Assembly (NCBI GenBank): GCA_032209605.1
Contig: JASFXZ010000033.1
Coordinates: forward strand, 216,001-280,000
DNA length: 64,000 bases
Origin: Mactromeris polynyma
Taxonomy: Eukaryota > Mollusca > Bivalvia > Venerida > Mactridae
Direction of reading: 5' to 3'
Both the position numbers and the translations under genes were made by a program. The notes under the pieces were generated by a model. That model saw only the letters and a program-made list of their open reading frames with translations. It was not told the DNA's origin and did no database searches. Positions 1-10,137 of this stretch are shown here, piece by piece. Each line of letters starts with the position of its first letter. The first letter of the stretch is position 1.

Positions 1-173
1 ATTTTATAAAAGATTAAATACTGAAATTTCAATTGTGTTTATTTTCCTTTCAAGCTTATTACAAAGGGTAATTACCAGTTTGTAAAGTTTGAGTAAAAGA
101 AGCCAGATTGGAAAACAATTAAAATAACATGTCATTATTATATTGTTATTAACACTTAATTGTCACCTATTAT

Positions 174-758
174 CAGGGTTGGCAAAAAAACGGGAAATAC
201 TGGTAATTCCCGGGAAATATTAATAAAGATTATAGGGAATATAATGTTAACAATGATAAACTACTAAGAGAAAAGTACGACATTTTTTCATTATGCTATG
301 TGGGCAATTGGCTCAGAAAGTTGAACCAAGAAGTGGTTGTCACATGTATGCAAATTATCTTGGTATTTTCTTAATTATCACAAATTTGGGAAATTACTCC
401 TATAAGGCTGATGATTAAAACAAGGGAGGTAAATATGGAAGAAGTGGGAACTATCTATTAAGTGACACAAAACACTGAGCAAAGCCCAAGGCACTTCTTT
501 ACTAAATAGTATGTTACAAACAAAGTAACAGTACATTGTTGTACATGTATATTAAATCCAATTGTAGTTATAAACAATAGTCAGTAAAACATGAAGCCTA
601 AAGATCTTGTGTGAAATTTTAATGATATGATAGACTCTGATGGTTCTACATTTTGCTAAAATTTGGAGTATTTCCCACTTTCTTGAATTAAAGAGAACTG
701 CCCAGTACGGGAATTACCACTGGTAAATACCACACCGGTAAATACCATGCCAACCCTG
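174..758. mobile_element. Non-autonomous hAT-type DNA transposon
   Basis: Both ends carry the terminal inverted repeat CAGGGTTGGCA. The element is flanked by perfect 8-bp direct repeats CCTATTAT at 166-173 and 759-766. An 8-bp target duplication and CAGGG-type ends are hallmarks of the hAT superfamily. At 585 bp it has no transposase reading frame, so it is a MITE-like derivative. Subterminal motifs resembling GGTAATTCCCG recur at both ends in inverted orientation. Confidence 0.85.
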
Positions 759-815
759 CCTATTATAGATGATCCTGCTAGGTATTTACCAATATAATAT
801 ATAGATGGTACGCTT

Positions 816-1226
816 CTTTGTTAAGCCGTGGTTAGTGTGCTGGACTTGTAACCCGGCGATCCGGGTTCGATTCCAGGTCGCGGCAGGTCATACCCTTCCA
901 TGAAAATTTGACAAAATGTCGATCTTCCTCCACATGTCGAGAAGTTGCTGGCTCCTGGTGGAAGGGTAAGTTAGTACTGGTTAGAATTCAGTCCAGGAAA
1001 AACTGGTTAGGTGAACTGGCCGCCGTATATAACTTAAATATCGTTGAGAAACGACGTTAAACCCGATGAAACAAACGCTTCGTCGTTAAATGGTACACTT
1101 AGGCAGTGGTCGTCGTTAAATGGTACACTTAGGCAGTGGTCGTCGTTAAATGGTACACTTAGGCAGTGGTCGTCGTTAAATGGTACACTTAGGCAGTGGT
1201 CGTCGTTAAATGGTACACTTAGGCAG
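816..1226 (+). mobile_element. tRNA-derived SINE with minisatellite tail
   Basis: The tRNA-like head (about 820-887) has an A-box-like TGGTTAGTGTGC and a B-box GGGTTCGATTCC, with a TGT-type anticodon loop (tRNA-Thr-like). The body ends in a tail at about 1010-1065 with the motif CGACGTTAAACCC, which resembles conserved tails of mollusc SINEs. Perfect 10-bp direct repeats TGGTACGCTT at 806-815 and 1227-1236 flank the SINE plus its 3' tandem array, consistent with target-primed insertion. The family name was not assigned. Confidence 0.75.
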
Positions 1227-1230
1227 TGGT
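1081..1230. repeat. Minisatellite, 30 bp x 5
   Basis: Five perfect 30-bp units containing CGTCGTTAAATGGTACACTT follow directly on the SINE tail. Because 30 is a multiple of 3, short open frames appear on both strands; they are not genes. Confidence 0.95.
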
Positions 1231-1236
1231 ACGCTT

Positions 1237-1400
1237 TGTCTTGCACCCATTCTTTTACGTGCCTTGTTTTACATCATACATGGGAACTCGGTTTTTTTCA
1301 AAGTCTCTGCCCAAAGACTGTTAGTTCTGTTAGCGGGAATCGAACCTGTGAACCCTTGCTTACTAGTCCAGCGTGTTGCCACTGGACCATGGATCCGCTA
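1237..1400 (-). mobile_element. tRNA-Thr-derived SINE fragment
   Basis: On the minus strand a tRNA-like head (1399 down to about 1333) starts GCGGATCCATGGTCCAGTGG and has the B-box GGTTCGATTCCCGC. The following body matches the SINE at 16272-16563 (shared AAAGACTGTTAGT region and the ACGTGC / CATCATACA stretch), so these are two copies of one family. The 3' part is missing here. Confidence 0.7.
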
Positions 1401-1500
1401 CAGTCACAGTATTTGTATTCAGTATAGTTCCAGTTTCTGCTTCATTGACTTTGAGTCAAACCTCCTAGAGAAGACTTTGAGTCAAACCTCCTAGAGAAAA

Positions 1501-2375
1501 TTTTCTCTGGAATACCACTGGTATCCAGCAGTAAAATTGTCCGGTTTATTGCATCAAATAATAATAAAATATTTTATAGCAAATTTTAATACACAAAATG
1601 TGACATAAGGCATAGATTTTCTGAAGAGCACACAATGTTACATTGCATGCAGTGACGTAGCTGGGCTGTTTTTGATGATACACGACTGGGGGAGGTACAA
1701 GGGGGGTGTCCCCCTTGTTTGTATAGGGGGGTATCATACCCAACAATATCACTTATCAGATAAATCCAGTTGATGCAGATCGATATCGATGGGGCTTTTG
1801 GTCAGCAGTCAATTTGTCTGTCGGTAGTTTCCGTAAGTGATCGTAAATTTTCCGATGATCACCGATTGATAACTGGTATTACACATTGACATGTAGCCTC
1901 GGGCTATCTTAGATCTATTTATCCGATAAACGGTTAAAACATTATGTATTATTATCATAAAGAAAAAATATTTGGAGTTCGATTTTGTTGATGAAACCTG
2001 GGACCAATATACATGGGTCCTTGTCCAAGAAAACGGGGCTTAATGACAAATTTTCGATTTTCAGGTTTTCACAATTTCTGCTGCCTCAGACATTAAGAAC
2101 CTTAAAAATGAAAACCGTATGACTCTATACTACTTCATTGTCATTTTATAACATTTTAAAAAACAACAAGGTGTATTCAATTCACAATAAGGAAATAAAT
2201 GAAAGAAAATCAAACAAGGTGCACATGTTTATTTATCACTACTATACTTGCTATTACGAGAAAATTACAAAATCATAGACAAACAAAATACAACAGTCAA
2301 TAATATCACTGGCTTGTTGGAGCTGGACAAGTGATGTCCTGATATGCAGGTCGCACATACAGTCTAGTACTGCTT
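1501..2375. other. Non-coding AT-rich stretch
   Basis: No coding exon seen. A G/C-run patch at about 1685-1740 (runs of G facing runs of C around GTGTCCCCCTTG) could fold into a hairpin. Otherwise unremarkable. Confidence 0.6.
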
Positions 2376-2795
2376 TGTATAATTACTGATTTCGTTCCTG
2401 GCTTAGTCGATGTATAATTACTGATTTCGTTCCTGGCTTAGTCAATGTATAATTACTGATTTCGTTCCTGGCTTAGTCAATGTATAATTACTGATTTCGT
2501 TCCTGGCTTAGTCAATGTATAATTACTGATTTCGTTCCTGGCTTAGTCAATGTATAATTACTGATTTCGTTCCTGGCTTAGTCAATGTATAATTACTGAT
2601 TTCGTTCCTGGCTTAGTCAATTTATAATTACTGATTTCGTTCCTGGCTTAGTCAATGTATAATTACTGATTTCGTTCCTGGCTAAGTCAATGTATAATTA
2701 CTGATTTCGTTCCTGGCTTAGTCAATTTATAATTACTGATTTTGTTCCTGGCTTAGTCAATGTATAATTACTGATTTCGTTCCTGGCTTAGTCAA
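2376..2795. repeat. Minisatellite, 35 bp x 12
   Basis: Twelve near-identical 35-bp units with the core ACTGATTTCGTTCCTGGCTT. Only scattered single-base changes, so it is recently homogenised. Confidence 0.95.
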
Positions 2796-3930
2796 TGTGG
2801 TTGAATAACGTAGTGGGAGTACATCTTGTGTGAAGCTGCAGTAAGGTGGTAAAGTTTCTTCATTGACGCAAAAAAACTATCTACAGGACACCTTGCATGT
2901 ACAATAACTATATGTTCTGCGTTGACATTATTTAATTGTTTTAAATTATTATATTAATGCTATTTCTAATGTAATATAAATAGTGCAATTGTTTAGACAA
3001 ATCACCTGTATAACTTATATAAAATAAATTGAAAAGCATTAAAATTCATATTCATTTTATAAGTTTTATATTGTTGTTTTTCTGCAAAAGAGAAATCATT
3101 CTGTGAATAATGCAGACGTAATAATCAAAGAATAAGAGCAAAGGTCGATTTTTTGCAAAACTTTGTTGATGACTCTTAATAATTATTACCAGTTATTAAT
3201 TGGCGCCACCCATGCATTTGTATTGTCGAATAAATGTCTTTTACAAAGTTAAAACGATATGTTTATGATAAATACTTGTTGATCCCCGAAAAATAGGACG
3301 ATTCTACATAAACAGCATGTGTGTTAGGTGTCGAAGATAAAACAATAAAAAATTGATTATAAAAATCTTCATTTTCACTTTACTTAAATCAATATTAACA
3401 CATTGGTACTTGTAACGTGGATATTTATGCAAGTTACGGTGTTTAAAAGGAAATACACGCCAATGATAGTATGAAAATGGACTATTCCAAAACATTTTCC
3501 CGCCATTACGCTATTCCAAAACATTGTGCACCAGTTTTGCGCCGCCCTTGGATGCTTTGCATCAATGCATTTCTTGTATATATATATAATTATAATTGCT
3601 TTGCTCAGTACCGGTATTTGAAATGATATTTTACAATCTTTAAAATCTCTTTACCAGGCAAAAACTAGAACATAAAGTCCTACATGAATGATTATTATTA
3701 TGTTTTTATGGATGCTAGGTTCATATTTCAGAACATATTTCAGAACATATTTCAGAACAGAGTAGATGAACGTAGAAAAAGGCGTGAATCAACCATGACT
3801 TAGTGTTGATATAATATATTATATATTTTACGCATATATGTATACAGGCCTGTAGCTTGAGGCAAAACTGATTTAACCGAGGCAATGAATGTCCCGGAGC
3901 GGCCCACAGCTGAAAAATGTACAATATCAA
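2796..3930. other. Non-coding AT-rich stretch
   Basis: No coding exon or recognisable element. Short open frames such as 3304-3495 (minus) have no recognisable domain. A triple ACATATTTCAGA repeat lies at about 3725-3758. Confidence 0.55.
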
Positions 3931-4070
3931 TATCAAGTGGTTATGACCATAGCCAACCATGTCCATAATGTTTTCAACCATGGTCAGATGACAGTCAACC
4001 ATGGTCAGTCTATATTTCAAGACTGACTATGGTTTACCATGATTGGTTAACAATGGTTATTTGATAATCC
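3931..4070. repeat. CCATGG palindrome-rich patch
   Basis: Repeated AACCATGGTCAG-like motifs occur in both orientations within about 140 bp, so the stretch can form nested hairpins. Possibly one end of a non-autonomous DNA element whose other parts are the CATG-rich stretches at 4617-4990 and 5510-5830. Confidence 0.5.
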
Positions 4071-4616
4071 TATTCAGTGATTTTTTTTGGTCAATTTTAC
4101 TGCCAAATTTCGGCTGTTTCCCCTTGCGAAAAATCCTCCATTTATCCCCAAAAAGTGTCCTAGCTTTTACTGACTTTTACCATCCTGAAAAGAGCACTTT
4201 CAGATGAAGAGGGAAAAGTAAGAATACATTCAGCAAAAGTAGGAATTGAAAACATTTATAATTAATATAGCGGTGCTCGTATTTTGCCAATTTGGGACTT
4301 ATCGCGCATATTTCCCAATTGAAAAGGCACTGTGAGACAGTAAAAAAATCACTGCTATTTGTTCCAAAATTATGTTCTTAATAATATATGGATATATATG
4401 TATATATTCTTGTATATATGCATATTGTGGTTTATCAATCAGGCTCAATTTATGATCACCTATGTATTACAGTGGCCGTATTGTAAGGAAACAGTGACCA
4501 ATTAAACAGCTGTACTAGATAGATAGATAGATTTATTTATTTCAGCATAAGATATATATACATGGTAGATAATAAAAAACACATGTCAGTTATAAAAAGC
4601 AATGCGTGACACACAT

Positions 4617-4990
4617 CCGTACTAACCATGGCGAAAATATCATGTTTGAAACATGTCTGATCATGTTTTAAACATATTTTATCATGTTCTGTAGACATGT
4701 TTGAACATGGTTTGACGATGTTATGAACATGTTTGAACATATTATAACATGTATGTTAAATGGCACCATGATCTAACACGATTGAAGATGATCATGGTCA
4801 AACATGTTCAAATATGTTACTTTGTCCATTACACCTGGCAAAAATATCATGCCTGAAACATGTTTAAACATATTTTATCATGTTCTCTAGATGTGGTTTG
4901 GCAATGTTATGGACATTTTTGAACATATTATAATATGTACGTTAAATGGCACTATGGTCTAACATGATTGAAGATGATCATGGTAAAAAA
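4617..4990. repeat. Tandem duplication (~187 bp) rich in AACATGTT palindromes
   Basis: Two diverged copies, each with ATATTTTATCATGTTCT and ending GATTGAAGATGATCATGGT, are offset by about 187 bp. Each is dense in ACATGTTTGAACAT-like near-palindromes. Similar motifs continue at 5510-5830. Confidence 0.65.
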
Positions 4991-5089
4991 GCACACCATA
5001 AATAGACTTTTTGAAACCGAAGGGTGAAATTTACCTGCCAGTATAGCAGTATAGATCAAACAGACAATTTTTGAAGCCAAAGACCGTCA

Positions 5090-5289
5090 CTGCACAGTGC
5101 CAATGAGACCCATCGTACAGTTACCATTTTCCTGGCACCTAACCAGTACTTTCCTGGAATCTACCAGTACTATGTTAGGTGGGAAACACTGAAAAGCATT
5201 TCTGTTTTATCCAGCAAGACGAGGGATCGAACCCACGACCTTCGGATTCGTAGTCAGCAGCGTTAACCACTGGGCCACAGGGCCACCTC
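5090..5289 (-). mobile_element. tRNA-derived SINE, diverged
   Basis: The minus strand from 5288 reads a tRNA-like head with GTGGCCCAGTGGTTAACGCT (A box) and GGTCGTGGGTTCGATCCC (B box). The following body shares ACTGGTTAGGTG with the SINE at 816-1226. The 3' boundary was not fixed. Confidence 0.6.
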
Positions 5290-5920
5290 TTTAATTGAAG
5301 TTCATTGTTTCCATTGCTTATGTATAGCACAGTAGGCAAACTATATAACTTTTTACAAAATTTAAATATCAAGATCTTACCATTTATAATTTATTTCATT
5401 TATAAAATCATATTCGAAATTGCTTCATCAAGTTTTTCTAAAAACAAATAATTTCAATTATTAAAAAACAGATTTTTTTCATAAAGGGAGGTAATTCAAT
5501 AATAATATATTGAAATATGTTTAATCATGTTCAGCCTGTAACATACACCAGCATAAATATATAACCAACTGTCATGTTCAAACATATTCAAACATGTTCA
5601 TTATTGATTGTGAACAAACAAATAAAACAATGTAAAGCCTAGAAATGTTCTGACATTTTTAAACATTGATTTAGGGAAATTCTCACAAATGATTATGATT
5701 TATGCTATATGAACTATATGATCATGTATTGACAGTCAAACATGTTCATGAAACATGATTAGCCAACATTGGCATAAAAAACATGTTCAAATATGCATAA
5801 ACATGTTTGATCATCAAACATGATGTTTAAGTTCGCCATGGAAGGATTACACAAAAAAGAGAAAATATCCCTTATTTCCATTGTGGTCCATGGATTGTGT
5901 GTCATAGAGTGGCATGAAAC

Positions 5921-6031
5921 TTCTATCACAGGCAAAACATTGCAATTCTATCACAGGCAAAACATTGCAATTCTATCACAGGCAAAACATTGCAATTCTA
6001 TCACAGGCAAAACATTGCAATTCTATCACAG
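5921..6031. repeat. Minisatellite, 25 bp x 4.4
   Basis: Units begin TTCTATCACAGGCAAAACAT. The first four are identical and the last is partial with one change. Confidence 0.95.
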
Positions 6032-6036
6032 ACAAT

Positions 6037-7735
6037 AATATTGAAATATAAATATATTTTTAATAACAGTGACTATGTAATTATAATGCTAAGTAAAAAC
6101 TATAAAAGAGCCGAATTTCAGAATACTGCTGTTGATTTAATAAATGACATGGAACAATAACATAAAATGCTTAAAAACACAAATACACGCTTGTATTGTT
6201 TTATCAATAAAAATACTTAATTGCTTAACATTTAGTGTCTTTTTATTGCAACTTTAAACCCACTGATTGTATTGAGATTTCTTATGAGTGGGTACTAAAC
6301 ATAGAATTGTTTGGATTACTTCAATACAAGTAGTGTGAGTTATTTCAATGATTGATTTGTTTTAGTATGTACAATTGTTCAAGTATCCATTCTTGACAAT
6401 TTCTGATTGCAGTCTATTTTCAATATATACTCAGTACACAGGCCTTTTTCGGTCCATGTTTGGGGGGGAAAACCTAGATAAACTGTGAAAATTTGCGTAG
6501 TAAAATTTGCAAATTTGGGAAAACTTTAATCGCTTCAACTTGATAGCGATTCGAGTCAGAGAGATGGAACGGACTCACTGAACGCGTGTATACTGAATGA
6601 CGTCAGATACTTGTTTATGTGATGACGTCATTAAACATATTTATCGATGACATTTTGGGACGAAAGGTTTTCCTTAATTTCTGTTTTACAGTTACGTTTG
6701 ATATTAGCAAATTGTTAAATACTTTTAATAAACTGGAAAATAATCAAATATTGATAGATCTATGGATAATTTTAGAAATAATGATTTTGTGAATGACAGG
6801 CTATTTTTTGGCTCATTAATTCAATAGCCTAATTACTTTCGCGACGCTGCTGTCTCTATAAATGAGGTCAAGTTTGGATGTGGATTTTCTCGTTATTTGT
6901 CGGGTATGTGATAAATAGAATATTAAATTTGCGTTGTTTAGTGTTGAATTTATTGAACTCGTTCAATAAAAAGGATATGAAGATGCCAGAGGCTCGCTTC
7001 ATATAATTTTATTCAACTCGATCAATAAATTCAATACTGAACAACACTCATTCAATAACATCTATATACTGTCAGTTAAACATCTGTTGATTAATTATGT
7101 AAATTTTAAGGTAGAATTTTATTTGAATGTCCATTTCATAAATAATTATGTATAATTAGATGGAGATCCGTTTATATTTAGATGTGTAGTTTGCCTACAT
7201 GTGACCCTTTCGGATTGTTTATTAGTGTTAATAGAAAAACATGAGTATACTATATTACAAGTCCAATAAATTGCAAAAAAAGGTGTTTAGAGATGTTCAT
7301 GTTTTTTCTGTGTACTTGATGTTGAAAAAGTGGTGACTGTATTTTAAAGTGAACGTAAAGCAAAGAGTTGTTATAGTTTTACGCATGGGCACATTTTCTG
7401 ACCTGATTTGACATGGATCAGTCCTGAAAGTTGATATACAAGATGGACGCCAATCTTACAGCATATACAAGATGGACGCCAATCTTACAGCACAAACATA
7501 TTGTTGTTGTTTGTTTATACTTATCCTTCTCTTTAATTTCGGTACTTAATATTATACAGTAAATAAAACAAGTATTTTATTCATGTACATTGAAGACAAA
7601 TGTTAATCAGATGATGTTTCATGCAGTAATTTGAACTTTCAATTAATCAAGCTAAATGTGGGCATTTTCCCCACCAGTGAGAACATAGTTGATTTAGATA
7701 AAGTTAAAATGTAACAAGATATGTGTCAGTAGAAT
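6037..7735. other. Non-coding stretch with a palindrome and a short duplication
   Basis: No coding exon seen. It holds the inverted repeat at 6933-7045 (listed separately) and a two-copy direct repeat of about 28 bp at 7436-7493 (core AAGATGGACGCCAATCTTAC). Confidence 0.6.
6933..7045. repeat. Imperfect inverted repeat, ~50-bp arms
   Basis: The left arm (6933-6982) and right arm (6997-7045) are reverse complements with a few mismatches, separated by a 14-nt loop. Arms include TTGAATTTATTGAACTCG and its imperfect complement. It may be a small palindromic MITE or a strong hairpin. Confidence 0.75.
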
Positions 7736-7739
7736 GCAG

Positions 7740-7985
7740 ACTTGCCCCCACTTTACTCAGTCAAGGGGCATAACTCTGTTCTTACTAAATCCAACAGAAA
7801 TTCTAGTCATGGGCAATATCATGTGATGACTAATATTCCCATGAAGTTTTGTTACTTTGGGTCAAATACTTCAGGAGATATGAGTGACACAAAATTACAT
7901 TGGGTGGACGGAAGGACAGAGAAGGATAAATCTAAGTGCACATAACCCGCCCCCGCACCACGCCCACTTTATGGGGGCACAATTT
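7740..7985. repeat. Dispersed repeat, bivalve type
   Basis: Contains GGGGCATAACTCTGTTC and TTTGTTACTTTGGGTCAAA and ends in a C-rich segment before GGGGGCACAA. From memory, sequences of this kind are scattered in many copies through bivalve genomes. No coding function inferred. Confidence 0.5.
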
Positions 7986-8013
7986 TTTTTAAAATGATGA
8001 TACCGGTAACAGA

Positions 8014-8667
8014 TGTGAAACTCATGATCTACAGCTAAACATCTTTTTCACCAAGCTATTCTTGATGTGACAAACTCATGATCTACAGCTAAACATCTTT
8101 TGCACCAAGCTATTCTTGATGTGACAAACTCATGATCTACAGCTAAACATGTTTTGCACCAAGCTATTCTTGATGTGACAAACTCATGATCTACAGCTAA
8201 ACATGTTTTGCACCAAGCTATTCTTGATGTGACAAACTCATGATCTACAGCTAAACATGTTTTGCACCAAGCTATTCTTGATGTGACAAACGCATGATCT
8301 ACAGCTAAACATGTTTTGCACCAAGCTATTCTTGATGTGACAAACTCATGATCTACAGCTAAACATGTTTTGCACCAAGCTATTCTTGATGTGACAAACT
8401 CATGATCTACAGCTAAACATGTTTTGCACCAAGCTATTCTTGATGTGACAAACTCATGATCTACAGCTAAACATGTTTTGCACCAAGCTATTCTTGATGT
8501 GACAAACTCATGATCTACAGCTAAACATGTTTTGCACCAAGCTATTCTTGATGTGACAAACTCATGATCTACAGCTAAACATGTTTTGCACCAAGCTATT
8601 CTTGATGTGACAAACTCATGATCTACAGCTAAACATGTTTTGCACCAAGCTATTCTTGATGTGACAA
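8014..8667. repeat. Minisatellite, 54 bp x ~12
   Basis: Units with the core CTCATGATCTACAGCTAAAC followed by a CACCAAGCTATTCTTGATG part. The first two units differ at one base (CATCTTTT instead of CATGTTTT); the others are almost identical. Confidence 0.95.
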
Positions 8668-9014
8668 TAGATCCAATAATGAGTAAGAGAGATTGTTTAG
8701 GTAAAAATGTAATTAATCAATTACTGTTCAGTTACATTGATACAATGGAAATTAATTTACAGGCGTATATGGAATATTGATGAGTACCAGGTATATACAT
8801 GTACACTATGTGTAAGGTCATTCATCTGGACGACCTGTTTGTCTTGTTATAGATGTCATCATATTGATTCTGACACATCAAACAATTTATTATTATTTAT
8901 TCACAATTAATCAGTTGAACTATTTACAAGACCGAACCAAAGGTAAATCAATAAAAAGTCATGAGAGCATTAATCAGTTGAATCCCTTATTTATGTAAAT
9001 GAGTAAGATACTCT
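8668..9014. other. Non-coding spacer between two arrays
   Basis: AT-rich sequence; nothing recognisable. Confidence 0.5.
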
Positions 9015-9339
9015 GTACGCATAGCTTACAGTATAGTAGTATATGTGTATGTACGCATAGCTTGCAGTATAGTAGTATATGTGTATGTACGCATAGCTTG
9101 CAGTATAGTAGTATATGTGTATGTACGCATAGCTTGCAGTATAGTAGTATATGTGTATGTACGCATAGCTTACAGTATAGTAGTATATGTGTATGTACGC
9201 ATAGCTTGCAGTATAGTAATATATGTGTATGTACGCATAGCTTGCAGTATAGTAGTATATGTAAATGTACGCATAGCTTGCAGTATAGTAGTATATGTGT
9301 ATGTACGCATAGCTTGCAGTATAGTAGTATATGTGTATG
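9015..9339. repeat. Minisatellite, 36 bp x 9
   Basis: Units with the core GTACGCATAGCTTGCAGTAT. The unit is a multiple of 3, so two overlapping open frames (8999-9409 and 9045-9350) arise by chance from the repeat. Confidence 0.95.
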
Positions 9340-10137
9340 GTATAGGTTAGAGCCTCATCAAGGACCTGTATGTCAGCAAGTGTTGAATTTTATTGTTTAT
9401 GTTTTATGAAAAAGACGCCATATTTTTGGTCAAAATGAAAACTGTAAGATTTTGAAAATGAATCTGCTCTTGAATCGAGCAGAAATTCTAACTTTTATTT
9501 TTACTGATTTTCTGGTTTTGATTCACAAGTTGGAAGTCTTTGTTGTCACGATATTTAACCAGAAAGTATATGACGAGAAATATCGTTTAATTACCTGACA
9601 ATCTGTAACAACCGTTTTACAATTGATCTAATTTTGAGAGAGTTATAAACTTTTTGTAACACAGGTGTTGAAAGTAGTATGAATGGTCACACCTACGCTT
9701 GATCACCCATTAGTGCATGGCTATACTGGTGAGTCAATTAAAAAAATCAATGACAGGAATGATAACTACATTAATATCGGTATTTAGGTCGTAGTTGTGT
9801 ATCTACATGTCTGTTATTAGATCGGTGATTTGAAGGGACTATCATCACTGACAGTGACTTAAAACCACAGTATCCTGCTACAGAGTGCAGACAAAATATA
9901 CAATGTTGTTATAACCCCAGGGCCAATTTTACAGAAACGTCTGTTATATTTCACCCTTTTCCTTAAAATTACATTTTCCTTAACTGGTTATTAAACATAC
10001 AGGCTATTATATGGTCAAATCAAGAGTGATCAATTAAGTGTATTAATATGTTGTTGTCATTAACATTTCAAAGCCTAACAGTTTCAATATGGTTTTGGAA
10101 TTACATCCAATTGAAGTTTTGAACATGCATTTTTAAG
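9340..10137. other. Non-coding stretch
   Basis: No domain-bearing frame, RNA gene or element recognised. Confidence 0.5.

Noticed and set aside
1333..1399. Functional tRNA-Thr gene (also 16497-16559)
   Set aside because: Both are heads of longer repeated elements with shared bodies; one copy has a target duplication that encloses head and body.
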